Source: Thiohalorhabdus sp. Cl-TMA
GTDB lineage: Bacteria; Pseudomonadota; Gammaproteobacteria; Thiohalorhabdales; Thiohalorhabdaceae
Direction: 5' to 3'
DNA: 64,000 bases
Assembly: GCF_041821045.1 (NCBI RefSeq)
Contig: NZ_JBGUAW010000007.1
Location: 62,001-126,000, forward strand
Part shown: piece after piece, positions 54,010-62,516 of the stretch
Position numbering within the stretch: position 1 is the first letter of the stretch
Layout: the number at the start of each line of letters is the position of its first letter
The notes under the pieces: generated by a model
What the model saw: the letters and a program-made list of their open reading frames with translations, nothing else
The model's database searches: none
What the model was told of the DNA's origin: nothing
Position numbers and translations under genes: made by a program

Positions 54010-55017
54010 ATGCAGACGCTAGCTAAAAAGGTTCCCGAGCTTTCATTGCTTATAGGATTAAGCATTATAGCCTACTTTGTAATGGGAGCCTTTAATCAGG
54101 TCACCACAACGGGAGCCCTGGACGGCGATGCAGCCTTCCTGCTGGTACTCACCTCTTTTATTCTCAGTACCCTGATCGCCATTATCGCGGTGATAGCCGG
54201 CGTCGGCGGCGGCGTACTGTTCACACCCATCATGCTGGCCTTCACAACCATCGATACTCTGATCATCCGCTCCACCGGCCTGGTGGTGGCCATGTTCAGC
54301 GGCCTGGTCTCTTCCGGCCCCTTCATGCGCAAGGGCCTCGCGGATGTGAAGATCGTTTTTTACTGCGCCATTCCCATTATCCTCGGCGGCATGCTCGGCT
54401 CCTACGCCGCCATCGCCCTGTCGGAGATCATGGGCGCCGAAGGGGACGCCATCGTCCGTCTCCTGCTCGGAGTGATCCTCGTATTCATCGCCATCCTGTT
54501 CATCGTGGGCGGCTCCAAGACCGAATATCCAGAGGTCAAGAAAGTCAGTCCGTTCAGCGCCTGGCTGAACCTGCAAGGATCCTACTATGAGGAGTCCCTG
54601 GGCCGTGTGGTCCACTACCAGTCCACGCGGGCGGGCATCGGCGGGCTGCTTTTCCTGCTCGTGGGCTTCACCGGCGGTTTCTTCGGCCTTGGGGGCGGCT
54701 GGGCGGTGGTCCCGGTACTGAACCTGGTGATGACCACGCCGCTGAAGATCTCGGCGGCGGGCAGCGGCGTGCTACTGGCCATGGGGAACTCCGCGGCCAT
54801 CTGGCCCTATATCACCTACGGTGCGCTGATCGCGGCCCTGGCGGCGCCCTGGATGCTTGGTCAGGTGATCGGCGGCATCATGGGCGCCCACATCCTGGCC
54901 CGGGTCAAGGCCACCTTCATCCGCTACATCCTGATCTTCCTGCTGTTCTTCACGAGCATCAAGCTCATCGCCCGCGGCGCCGAATCCCTGCTCGGCATCG
55001 AAATCCCGATTCTGTAG
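54010..55017 (+). CDS. TSUP-family (TauE/SafE) anion exporter
   Basis: 335 residues from the ATG at 54010, just behind GGGAGG. Eight to nine hydrophobic segments; the duplicated TSUP motifs are AGVGGGVLFTPIMLAF and GFFGLGGGWAVVPVLNLVM. A 30-residue polar loop lies near 165-200. Exports sulfite, sulfonates or other anions in known members; a sulfur link would fit the suspected lifestyle but is inference. Followed 12 bases later by a small membrane gene. Confidence 0.88.
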   Translation: MQTLAKKVPELSLLIGLSIIAYFVMGAFNQVTTTGALDGDAAFLLVLTSFILSTLIAIIAVIAGVGGGVLFTPIMLAFTTIDTLIIRSTGLVVAMFSGLVSSGPFMRKGLADVKIVFYCAIPIILGGMLGSYAAIALSEIMGAEGDAIVRLLLGVILVFIAILFIVGGSKTEYPEVKKVSPFSAWLNLQGSYYEESLGRVVHYQSTRAGIGGLLFLLVGFTGGFFGLGGGWAVVPVLNLVMTTPLKISAAGSGVLLAMGNSAAIWPYITYGALIAALAAPWMLGQVIGGIMGAHILARVKATFIRYILIFLLFFTSIKLIARGAESLLGIEIPIL

Positions 55018-55029
55018 GAGAGAATAGCC

Positions 55030-55482
55030 ATGCCCCACGAGCAGCAAGACAACGCCCCGCATCCGGAAATCCCGCTTTCGGGGATCCTCTACGGCGACAT
55101 CATCTACTGGGGAACCATCGTCTCGGCCATCATCACCCTCGTCGGCCAGGTGGTCAGCTTCGTCACCCAGGCCAACCACATCCCGCCTTCGGTGATGCTG
55201 TCCCGGATCTGGGAGGGCCAAAAGGTCCAGGCCATCTGGGAGGATACCGTGGGCACCCAGCCCGCCGGGCAGCACTGGTACTTCGACGTCCTGCATACCG
55301 GCGACGGCCTTACCCAGCTCGGCATCGCCGTGGGCGTCTTTATCGTAATCCCGGCCATCCTGGTCAGCGCCCTGGTGATGTTCACCAAGGAGAAACGGCC
55401 GTTCTTCGGTACCTTGGCCACCATCGCCGCCCTGATTACCCTCGCTTCTTTCCTGGGCATCCTGGAGCTGCCCGTGGGCTGA
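55030..55482 (+). CDS. membrane protein paired with TSUP exporter
   Basis: 150 residues with three TM helices (about 25-45, 98-118, 125-145) and a 50-residue loop between the first two. Function unknown. Its place directly after the TSUP gene resembles the position of DUF1634-type partners, but I do not recognise DUF1634 motifs. Ends before a strong terminator. Confidence 0.72.
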   Translation: MPHEQQDNAPHPEIPLSGILYGDIIYWGTIVSAIITLVGQVVSFVTQANHIPPSVMLSRIWEGQKVQAIWEDTVGTQPAGQHWYFDVLHTGDGLTQLGIAVGVFIVIPAILVSALVMFTKEKRPFFGTLATIAALITLASFLGILELPVG

Positions 55483-55503
55483 GATCCGACCCCGAAAACA
55501 GCG

Positions 55504-55530
55504 AGGCCCGCCTATGGCAGGCGGGCCTTT
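55504..55530 (+). terminator. terminator of the TSUP operon
   Basis: Ten-base stem AGGCCCGCCT/AGGCGGGCCT (55504-55513 and 55519-55528) followed by a short T run and TTTC. Could also serve the convergent HIT gene. Confidence 0.8.
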
Positions 55531-55559
55531 CCGTTTCACACCCATAACCGCCCGGGAAG

Positions 55560-55949
55560 CTACATCTCGGCGCGGATCTTCCCGGCCATGTCTGCCAGCT
55601 CGTTGGCGGGCACCTCAGCGGCCTTGCCGAAATCCAGATCGCTGATCCGATCCATGGGCACCAAGTGGACATGGCAGTGGGGCACCTCCAGACCGGCCAC
55701 CATCACGCCCACCCGGGTACAGCCGGTGGCCCGCTGAATGGGCCCAGTAAGCTGCTTGGCGAAAGGCAGCAGCCCGCCGAGGGTCTCGTCGTCGAGATCG
55801 AAGATATAGTCCGTTTCCTGCTTGGTAACCACCAGGGTATGTCCGGGACGGATGGGACGGACGTCCAGGAAGGCGAGGAAGCGCTCGTCCTCGGTGAGCT
55901 TTTCGGCGGGAATTTCGCCGTTAATGATCTTGGTGAAGATGGTCGCCAT
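55560..55949 (-). CDS. HIT-family nucleotide-binding protein
   Basis: 129 residues with the histidine triad HCHVHLVP, preceded by MATIFTKIINGEIPAEK and RPGHTLVVTKQE. HIT proteins hydrolyse AMP-linked substrates (Hint/HinT branch). ATG at 55949 with GGAGG. Confidence 0.92.
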   Translation of the reverse strand: MATIFTKIINGEIPAEKLTEDERFLAFLDVRPIRPGHTLVVTKQETDYIFDLDDETLGGLLPFAKQLTGPIQRATGCTRVGVMVAGLEVPHCHVHLVPMDRISDLDFGKAAEVPANELADMAGKIRAEM

Positions 55950-56064
55950 TACAGCCTCCTGCCCGGTGCTGATGCGCGGGGGATCGGGGGTTGAAAAATC
56001 GGGCGTGCAGCTTACCTACCCTGCATCGGGCAAGCAAAAACCAAGCGCCCGGCCGGGCACCCCT

Positions 56065-57390
56065 TTACAGGCTCAGCTGCCCTTCCATGCGCGCCAGGTA
56101 CTCGCGGGTGAGGATCTTGCCCTCCTCCACGGCCGGCTGATCGAAGGGATCCACCCCCAGCAGCTCCGCCACCACCACGGTCTCCACCTCCAGCAGCATG
56201 ATCAGCTCCCCCAGGGTGAAAGCATCCAAGGCGGGCATGCGAATGGTCCGATTGGGCCGGCCGTTTCGGGTCAGGGTCTCCCGGGTGGCCATGAACTCCG
56301 CGGCCAGGAGCTCGCCCACGGAGTGGCCCGCCAGGGGGGACACCGCGGGGATATCCTTGAACCGGGCCGGAATGCGGTCTCCGTAATAGACCATCTCGTC
56401 GGCGATGAACAGGGTGAACTGTTTGTCGGCGGGCCCCTGGAGGTAGAGCTGGAGCTGGGAGTGCTGATCGGTGGCCCCCAGGGCCCGGGCCGGGGTGAGG
56501 CCGCGATGGTTCCCCGCGGCATCCAGCTTGCCCAGACTTTCCGCCCAGAGCTGGCGGAACCACGAGCCCACCTTGTTGAGGCGCTCGAAGTAGGGCATGA
56601 GGATGGTCTGGTTCTTCCCCTGCTCGGCGAGGAGATACTGGGTGGCGCCGCCCCAGAAGGCGGGATTCTCGCGCATGTCGCCGCTCAGGCAACGCTCGGC
56701 CATGCTGGATGCGCCATCGATGATGCCCTCCACGTCGACGCCGGCTACGTAGCCGGGCAGCAGCCCCACCGTGGATAGTACGGAGTAGCGGCCCCCCACC
56801 GGGGGATGGGGAACGATGGGCGCCCGCAGGGTGCGCCCCACCTCGGCGAGACCGCCGCGCTCGTCCTCGGTAATGACCACCAGATGGTCCTTCACCGCCC
56901 GGGCACCGATGGCCCGCTCCATATGGGGGAGCAGGGTCAGGAGCTGGGCGAGGGTCTCCGCCGTATTCCCGGACTTGGAGATGGCGAGGACCATGGTGCC
57001 GCTCCATTCCACGCCCTCCAGAGTCTCCTCGATCCGGACCGGATCCACGTTGTCGATGAACAGGACGTCGCTGAACTCTTCGGAACCGCCCAGACAGTGC
57101 ACCAGCATCTCCCCGCCGAGGCTGGAGCCGCCCATGCCCAGCACCAGCAGCTGCTCGAATCCGGCGGTGATCTCCTGCCCCCACTCGTAGACGGTTTCCA
57201 GGTGCTCCGGCTCGAAAGGCAAGTGGAAGAAGCTCGGCTCATTACCCGACCGCCAGCGGGCAAGCCGGTCCCTGAGCCCGTCCAGCCGAGGGCTCAAGGC
57301 CTCCACCTCCGATTCGGCGACGCCGTCCTCCCCCACCGCGTCGGAAAAGAAATTGGTCATGTCGATCATGAGGCGGTTGGCTGCGGTCAC
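56065..57390 (-). CDS. pgi: glucose-6-phosphate isomerase
   Basis: About 441 residues from a GTG at 57390 (GGGAGAG close upstream; an ATG at 57369 is the alternative). Two SIS-type domains; PGI landmarks are GMGGSSLGGEMLVH, SKSGNTAETLAQLL and the later DQHSQLQLYLQGP with the active-site Glu/His region. The size is that of the shorter bacterial/archaeal PGI branch, not the 550-residue E. coli type. Interconverts glucose 6-phosphate and fructose 6-phosphate, matching glk and the PfkB kinase nearby. A long hairpin precedes it. Confidence 0.9.
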   Translation of the reverse strand: MTAANRLMIDMTNFFSDAVGEDGVAESEVEALSPRLDGLRDRLARWRSGNEPSFFHLPFEPEHLETVYEWGQEITAGFEQLLVLGMGGSSLGGEMLVHCLGGSEEFSDVLFIDNVDPVRIEETLEGVEWSGTMVLAISKSGNTAETLAQLLTLLPHMERAIGARAVKDHLVVITEDERGGLAEVGRTLRAPIVPHPPVGGRYSVLSTVGLLPGYVAGVDVEGIIDGASSMAERCLSGDMRENPAFWGGATQYLLAEQGKNQTILMPYFERLNKVGSWFRQLWAESLGKLDAAGNHRGLTPARALGATDQHSQLQLYLQGPADKQFTLFIADEMVYYGDRIPARFKDIPAVSPLAGHSVGELLAAEFMATRETLTRNGRPNRTIRMPALDAFTLGELIMLLEVETVVVAELLGVDPFDQPAVEEGKILTREYLARMEGQLSL

Positions 57391-57453
57391 CCTCTCCCAC
57401 CTTTGGTGCTGGATTGTTGGTTGGCGCGAAATCGAGGAAGGGCTGATGAAACA

Positions 57454-57483
57454 GCCCGATAGGATCAATCTATCCTACCGGGC
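57454..57483 (-). promoter_or_regulatory. long hairpin in the pgi leader
   Basis: GCCCG-A-TAGGAT around CAATCT with the complement ATCCTA-C-CGGGC: eleven base pairs with one mismatch, in the leader 64-93 bases before the pgi start. No T run, so an attenuator of unusual type, a protein-binding RNA hairpin or a DNA operator are all possible. Confidence 0.5.
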
Positions 57484-57527
57484 AGGCGGGAAGCCAGCGG
57501 ATTGCAGCTCAGGAATCAAATGGACAT

Positions 57528-57553
57528 AAAAAAAGCCCTCCCGAAGGAGGGCT
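57528..57553 (-). terminator. terminator after the 22-residue peptide
   Basis: AGCCCTCC/GGAGGGCT stem with a CGAA loop (57534-57553) and TTTTTTT on the minus strand (57528-57534). It ends the unit carrying the small membrane peptide before the pgi leader. Confidence 0.85.
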
Positions 57554-57694
57554 GTCCCCCACACCCCGGATCACGGGGATTCCCATGGAACCAGGTGTAA
57601 TCTTAAGGGCCCTGGGGGCGGGCCCGCCGGCTGTGTTCCCCCCACATTTCCCGGCCCAGCTAGAATTCGGTACTGCCGCTCCCCGAGGAGGGGG

Positions 57695-57763
57695 CTACAT
57701 GAACTTGGGCAAACCCCAGGCCATGGCTACGAAGATCAAGAGGAAAAGCAGTCGCCCCGTCAT
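57695..57763 (-). CDS. 22-residue single-helix membrane peptide
   Basis: Minus-strand MTGRLLFLLIFVAMAWGLPK and two more residues, then TAG. GGAGG lies seven bases before the ATG. The peptide is one hydrophobic helix with a basic start, typical of small membrane proteins that tune larger complexes. It has its own terminator (57528-57553) and an AT-rich upstream region, so it is an independent unit. No known family recognised; too short for homology to be safe. Confidence 0.55.
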   Translation of the reverse strand: MTGRLLFLLIFVAMAWGLPKFM

Positions 57764-58482
57764 GGCAGGCCTCCTAGAGCAATCGAGCTGCTGGTTTCAC
57801 AACCGCCTGCGGAGCGGTTCACCCCCTATAAGGCAACCCACGTGCCAAATAAAAATATGTATTAATAATCAATCACATAAACCGGGGTGTTCGCGCACCC
57901 CGCCCGAAACCGCCCGGCCACCCGCGACGCTTTTGTCCCCGATGAACGACACCCGAATCGCCACATAACAAATAAAGTTTTGATTTTAATAATCTTTTTT
58001 CTTGTCGCTCCGCAACGACAAGTCGCCCCGGGCTGTACCTTGCCACCGACATCCGCCCCGATCCCCCCGGCCGCAGGCCTGCCATTCGCAACGGCCATCC
58101 CACCGCCGAGCGGAAGGCCTTTCTCAAGATGCGGGAATTCCGGAAGCAAGACAGGTATCGAGCTCCTCCTATGGCCCCGTCGGGAAAGGAGCCCCGTCCC
58201 CAAGACGCAACGGGACCTCGTTCCATGCCCTGCGATGGGCTTCGCCTACGTTCCCAATGGTGGTTCTGAAGCGCCCTGTGGGGCAACGCTTCCAGCCGGA
58301 CCGACCCCGCCGACCGACACGTCCGGACCCCCAGAGGAAGGTGGAATGGCTCCATTCCATCTTAGGAATATCAGAATCTTCCGAAAAAACGAAATATTTT
58401 CAGCATGTTGACAGTTTTTTAAATAAAGGCAATTTTTAGACTTAGTAAAAACTCATACCTTGTTTACAGAGGAGGTCGCCCG
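57764..58482. other. AT-rich intergenic region before the peroxidase operon
   Basis: Seven hundred bases without a supported gene. A hairpin (GGGGTG/CACCCC near 57883-57900) and AT-rich stretches at 57845-57890, 57960-58010 and 58370-58470 are the only structures. GC-rich frames at 58000-58350 look like noise. TTGACA is present at 58408 but without a clean -10 at the right spacing. Confidence 0.5.
58434..58443 (+). promoter_or_regulatory. TTTTAGACTT motif before the MauG-like gene
   Basis: Ten bases found 40-49 upstream of the start of the first di-haem peroxidase gene, and again in the same orientation relative to the second peroxidase (62401-62410, minus strand). Embedded in TTTTTAGACTTAGTAAAA, which is partly symmetrical. 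Confidence 0.35.
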
Positions 58483-59613
58483 ATGCGTCTTACCTTCCCA
58501 TGGCTGGTCGGGGGAGCATTGCTCCTGCTCGGCGGGAGCGCGCCGGCGGAGATCCTCGACCCCGGGGATCCGCCGTTGGGCCTTCCCCCGGTACCGGTCC
58601 CCGAGGAAAACCCCATCACCAAGGCCAAGGTCGAGCTGGGCGAGCAGCTCTTCAAGGAAAAGCGGTTCAGCGGCAACGGGAGCATAAGCTGCTCCCATTG
58701 CCACAAGCCGCAAATGGCCTTCACCGACGGGCTGCCCATCGCCCAGGGCATCCGGGGCAAGAAGGGCACCCGCCACACACCTACGGTAATCAACGCCGTC
58801 TATTACAAGACGCAGTTCTGGGACGGTCGTCGCGAGAGCCTGGAGACGCAGGCCCTGGACCCGCTGACGAATCCCGTGGAGCACGGCCTGAAGAGCCACG
58901 GGGCGGTGCTTGACGTGGTTCGCGACGATGCGGACTACCGCGAGCAGTTCCGGGAGGTCTTCGGGGTCGCGCCCGGGGACATCAAGATCGGACATGTCAC
59001 CAAGGCAATAGCCGCCTTCGAGCGGACCCAGGTCTCCGGCAATTCGCCCTTTGACCGGTACCTCTTTGGAGGCGAGCAGGACGCCATCTCCGAGTCCGCC
59101 AAACGGGGCCTGAAGATCTTCCGCAACAAGGGCCGCTGTGTGGACTGCCACACCATCGAGCAGAACTACGCCACTTTCACCGACAACGAGTTCCACAACC
59201 TGGGCGTCGGGTTCGACCGGATCCGGGATGAGCTCTTCACGCTCGTGGACAGCTTCCGGCGCATGAAGCAGCAGGACAAGAAGGGGGACATCGACAACAA
59301 AGTGCTCACCGACAAGAAGGTCACGGAGCTGGGCCGTTTCGCGGTGACCCTGGACCCCCAGGACGTGGGCCGCTTCAAGACCCCCACCCTGCGCAACGTG
59401 GCGGTTACGCCGCCCTATATGCATGACGGCAGCGAGGAGACGCTGATGGAGGTGGTGAAGTTCTATAACCGGGGCGGCAATCAGAACCCCCTGCTCGACG
59501 GCGGCATCAAGCAGCTCGATCTCACCGAGCAGGAGCAGCTGGACCTGGTGAACTTCATGAAGACGCTGACCAGCCCGCGCTTCAGCCACTTGGCGAAGGA
59601 CGGCGGTAAATAA
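58483..59613 (+). CDS. di-haem cytochrome c peroxidase/MauG-family protein
   Basis: 376 residues with a Sec signal peptide (ending near SAPA). Two haem sites, CSHCH (about residue 71) and CVDCH (about 218), in the CcpA/MauG arrangement, with NPITKAKVELGEQLF, FWDGRRESLETQAL, VTKAIAAFERT and FKTPTLRNVAVTPPYMHDG. Reduces peroxide or oxidises a protein partner in the periplasm. First of three genes; GAGGAGGT ribosome site. The co-encoded small cytochrome is a likely electron donor. Confidence 0.92.
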   Translation: MRLTFPWLVGGALLLLGGSAPAEILDPGDPPLGLPPVPVPEENPITKAKVELGEQLFKEKRFSGNGSISCSHCHKPQMAFTDGLPIAQGIRGKKGTRHTPTVINAVYYKTQFWDGRRESLETQALDPLTNPVEHGLKSHGAVLDVVRDDADYREQFREVFGVAPGDIKIGHVTKAIAAFERTQVSGNSPFDRYLFGGEQDAISESAKRGLKIFRNKGRCVDCHTIEQNYATFTDNEFHNLGVGFDRIRDELFTLVDSFRRMKQQDKKGDIDNKVLTDKKVTELGRFAVTLDPQDVGRFKTPTLRNVAVTPPYMHDGSEETLMEVVKFYNRGGNQNPLLDGGIKQLDLTEQEQLDLVNFMKTLTSPRFSHLAKDGGK

Positions 59614-59636
59614 CCTGCCAAAAGGGAGAGCCGATC

Positions 59637-60734
59637 ATGAGCGACCGATTCAAACGCCGCGACTTCCTCAAGGGCGCCATGGCCACCGGGGCCGCCACCG
59701 CGGTTCCCTTCAGCCTGGTGGAGCTGAGCTGGGGCGCAGGCGGCACGCCGGAGTCCGCCGAAGCGCAGAATTTCACCTTCGCCTACATCTCCGATTCCCA
59801 CCTCACCCACATCAAGGGCCAGAACTTCAACGAGAACTTCGACGGCGGCCTGAAGCGAGCCGTCACCGAGCTCAACTTCATGTCGCCCAAGCCGGACTTC
59901 GTGATCTACGGCGGCGATCTTTCCCAGCTCGGCAAGAAGGAGGAGCTCGATCACGGCCTGGAGATCATGTCCGGCATCCGCAACCTGGACGTGAAATGGG
60001 TGATCGGCGAGCACGACTACTATCTGGACCTGGGCAAGTACTGGCAGGACAACATCTCCGACCTGTACTACAGCTTCGACCACAAGGGCGTCCACTTCGT
60101 GGTCCTCAACAGCATTCTCACCTACGACGAGTGGACTCATGACCGCTGGCCCACCGCCATGGAGCGCATGCAGCAGATGGCCCGCCTGGACAATCCGGAG
60201 GGCTCGCCCTTCATGGTCGGCAGGGAGCAGCGGGAGTGGCTCGCCAAGGATCTGGAGCAGGTAAGCAAATCCACGCCCATCGTGGTGCTGTCGCACTCGC
60301 CGCTGTACCAGGTCTACAAGCCGTGGAACTTCTGGACCGACGACGCCGCCGAGGTACAGCAGATCCTGCAGCAGTTCGACCAGGTAAATGTTCTGCACGG
60401 ACATGTGCATCAGATCATGTACAACCAGATCGGAAACATCACCTTCCAGGCCATGATGGCCACCGCGTGGCCGTGGCCGTATCCGGTCTCCTATGCCCAG
60501 CACGACAACTCCGTGCCCAAGACCACGGTGTTCATGAACCGGGCGGACCCCCACAACTCCCGGGATGGAACCGGCTGGGGCTCCGTGGACCTGATCACGG
60601 GCCGCGAGACCATCCACCACACCCTGTGGCGCAACACCAACCGCACCATCGCCTTCAGCGAGGAAAAGGGGCATCCCGTGGATTCCAAGTACCAGAAGCC
60701 GAAGAATCAGATCCCGCCCCAGGACCACTACTAA
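59637..60734 (+). CDS. Tat-exported calcineurin-like phosphoesterase
   Basis: 365 residues with a twin-arginine signal (RFKRRDFLKG, then an alanine-rich hydrophobic stretch). Metallophosphoesterase metal motifs: SDSHLTH, GGDLSQLG, GEHDYY (in place of GNHD), LSHSPLY and HGHVHQ. Tat export implies a folded, metal-loaded periplasmic enzyme. Sits 24 bases after the peroxidase gene and 25 before the cytochrome gene, so one operon. Substrate unknown. Confidence 0.88.
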   Translation: MSDRFKRRDFLKGAMATGAATAVPFSLVELSWGAGGTPESAEAQNFTFAYISDSHLTHIKGQNFNENFDGGLKRAVTELNFMSPKPDFVIYGGDLSQLGKKEELDHGLEIMSGIRNLDVKWVIGEHDYYLDLGKYWQDNISDLYYSFDHKGVHFVVLNSILTYDEWTHDRWPTAMERMQQMARLDNPEGSPFMVGREQREWLAKDLEQVSKSTPIVVLSHSPLYQVYKPWNFWTDDAAEVQQILQQFDQVNVLHGHVHQIMYNQIGNITFQAMMATAWPWPYPVSYAQHDNSVPKTTVFMNRADPHNSRDGTGWGSVDLITGRETIHHTLWRNTNRTIAFSEEKGHPVDSKYQKPKNQIPPQDHY

Positions 60735-60758
60735 CCCGGCACGAGGAGGTAATCATCC

Positions 60759-61169
60759 ATGTGCTACAAAAGGATTTCCCTGCTGGCCCCGGCCCTGGTG
60801 GTTCTGGGCCTGACGGCGCACCCCGCGGCGGCCGACGAGTTCACCAAGGAGGAGCTGCAGAAATGGCGCCAGCAGTTCCGTACCGTGGTGGAAAAGGGCG
60901 AGAAGCTTTTCCACAGCTCCGAGCTGGGGAGCAACGGGCATAACTGCGCCGGCTGCCATCCCGATGCCGCCAACACCCACCCGGAAACCTATCCCAAGCT
61001 CCAGAAGCAGCTCGGACAGGTGGCGGAGCTGCGCAACATGATCAACTGGTGCATCGAGAATCCGCTGGAGGGCAAGCCGCTCCCCCTGGATTCCGAGGAG
61101 CTGATGCAGTTGGAGGCCTATATCAACTGGGAGCGCCGGGGCGTGGCCTTGGATCCCGGAAAGCACTAG
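60759..61169 (+). CDS. small mono-haem cytochrome c
   Basis: 136 residues with a signal peptide (ending near AAADE). One haem site, CAGCH. The segment NMINWCIENPLEGKPLPLDSEELMQLEAYI resembles the C-terminal part of SoxA-like cytochromes (partner Cys, then the helix of xxLxxLExYI), but no second haem motif is present. Probably passes electrons to or from the peroxidase encoded first in the operon. Confidence 0.85.
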   Translation: MCYKRISLLAPALVVLGLTAHPAAADEFTKEELQKWRQQFRTVVEKGEKLFHSSELGSNGHNCAGCHPDAANTHPETYPKLQKQLGQVAELRNMINWCIENPLEGKPLPLDSEELMQLEAYINWERRGVALDPGKH

Positions 61170-61180
61170 GTCGGCGGCCA

Positions 61181-61210
61181 AAAAAAGGCGCCCGCTTAGC
61201 GGGCGCCTTT
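61181..61210. terminator. bidirectional terminator between convergent cytochrome and peroxidase
   Basis: Ten-base stem AGGCGCCCGC/GCGGGCGCCT (61186-61195, 61199-61208) flanked by A7 on the left and TTT on the right, so it can end transcription from both sides. Confidence 0.88.
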
Positions 61211-61230
61211 CAGGGAGCAAGCGGCGGTTT

Positions 61231-62325
61231 TCAGTGTCCGCCGCCTCCGGCCGGTGCCGCACCATCCACGAGCGTCTCGCCCGGCTTGCTGGGCAGACGC
61301 GGCATGGTGATCTCCGGGAATTCCCCGGTCAGGGACTTGAGGAAGGCCACGATGTCGGCCACCTGCTTGTCGGACAGGTCCCGATTGAGCTGGACCTTGC
61401 CCATGACTCGGACCGCCTCGGACAGGGACTCCACGGCCCCGTTGTGGAAGTAGGGGGCGGTAAGCTCCACGTTCCGCAAGGTGGGCACCTTGAACATGTG
61501 CTTGTCCCCTTCCTTCTTGGTGACCTTGTAGCGCCCGGGATCCTCGGCCAGGTTGTATTTCTCCACGTACTTGCTGTCCATGAAGGTCGGGAACTTCCGG
61601 AAGAAGCCCTGGCCGGAGGGCATGCTCGGCTGCGGACCGTTGAAGGCCGCACCGGAGTGGCAGGACGTGCATCCCACCTGATTGAAGGTCTTCATGCCCC
61701 GTACCTGCTGTTCGGTAAGGGCGTCCTTCTTGCCCTCGACGTAGTGGTCGTAGGGGCTGTTGGGCGTGATCAGGGTCCGTTCGAAGGCGGCGATGGCCTT
61801 CACGGCATTGTCGATGGTCACCGGATTCTCGCCATCGAATACCTTGTTGAACGCTTGGCGGTAACCGGGCACCTCCTTCACGCGCTCCATGACCTTGTCA
61901 TGGGAGGGCATGCCCATTTCCGGATGCGCCAGCAGGGGACCTTTGGCCTGTTCTTCCAGGCTGTCGGCGCGGCCATCCCAGAACTGCGTGGACATGAAGG
62001 CCGAATTCCACACCGTCGGTGCGTTACGCGGGCCCACGCGGCCGTGCACACCCATGGAGGAGGGCCGCCCGTCATCCCCGCCTTCCCTGATGTTGTGGCA
62101 GGTGTTGCACGAAACAGTGCCGGTCTCCGACAGCCGGGGATCGAAATAGAGCTTCTTGCCGAGCTCCACCTTGGCTTCCGTGGTCGGGTTATCCTGAGGC
62201 GCCTCCACGGACTCCGGCAGGGACTGCCAGTCATAGGCCAGCGCGGGACCCGCCGCGAGCAGGCCGGTGGCGGCACCGGCCACCATGAGCCCGTGAACGA
62301 CGTTCTTCCGGAAGGCTCGTGCCAT
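61231..62325 (-). CDS. ccpA: di-haem cytochrome c peroxidase
   Basis: 364 residues with a signal peptide (ALA-YDW). Haem sites CNTCH and CTSCH; LYFDPRLSETGTVSCNTCH, FWDGRADSLEEQAKGPLLAH, AIAAFERTL and FKVPTLRNVELTAPYFHNG are classic bacterial cytochrome c peroxidase elements. Converts hydrogen peroxide to water with electrons from small cytochromes. ATG at 62325 with AAGGAGGGG. The C-terminus is Gly/His rich. The second such enzyme in 4 kb, convergent with the first operon. Confidence 0.93.
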   Translation of the reverse strand: MARAFRKNVVHGLMVAGAATGLLAAGPALAYDWQSLPESVEAPQDNPTTEAKVELGKKLYFDPRLSETGTVSCNTCHNIREGGDDGRPSSMGVHGRVGPRNAPTVWNSAFMSTQFWDGRADSLEEQAKGPLLAHPEMGMPSHDKVMERVKEVPGYRQAFNKVFDGENPVTIDNAVKAIAAFERTLITPNSPYDHYVEGKKDALTEQQVRGMKTFNQVGCTSCHSGAAFNGPQPSMPSGQGFFRKFPTFMDSKYVEKYNLAEDPGRYKVTKKEGDKHMFKVPTLRNVELTAPYFHNGAVESLSEAVRVMGKVQLNRDLSDKQVADIVAFLKSLTGEFPEITMPRLPSKPGETLVDGAAPAGGGGH

Positions 62326-62400
62326 GAACCAACCCCTCCTTGTCAGGTTGTTGAATAGCCGCTGAAAAGTGTGCGCTTAGTATATATAAAAAGTTAGAAG

Positions 62401-62410
62401 AAGTCTAAAA
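62401..62410 (-). promoter_or_regulatory. TTTTAGACTT motif before ccpA
   Basis: Same ten bases as at 58434-58443, in the same orientation relative to a peroxidase gene, 76-85 bases upstream of its start. Confidence 0.35.
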
Positions 62411-62413
62411 TAT

Positions 62414-62434
62414 TTCCATATTAATATTATGGAA
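62414..62434. promoter_or_regulatory. inverted repeat in the ccpA-cobC divergent region
   Basis: TTCCATA-TTAATAT-TATGGAA: seven-base arms with inner A/T symmetry, 21 bases in all, about 90-110 bases before ccpA and 83 before cobC. A good operator candidate for a dimeric regulator. Confidence 0.5.
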
Positions 62435-62516
62435 TAAACAAATCCGGCGAACAACGCGGGCGGCGAATGGGCTACAATCGGGGCACTAGCCACCAAGCCC
62501 GAATTCGCTCTTTTCT

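Noticed and set aside
57887-58439. Possible small genes upstream of the peroxidase operon
   Set aside because: Proline/serine/arginine-rich translations in all frames, no ribosome sites, no family resemblance.
62330-62516. Cobalamin riboswitch before cobC-cobS
   Set aside because: No B12-box-like element or suitable multi-stem structure; the region is AT-rich promoter DNA shared with ccpA.
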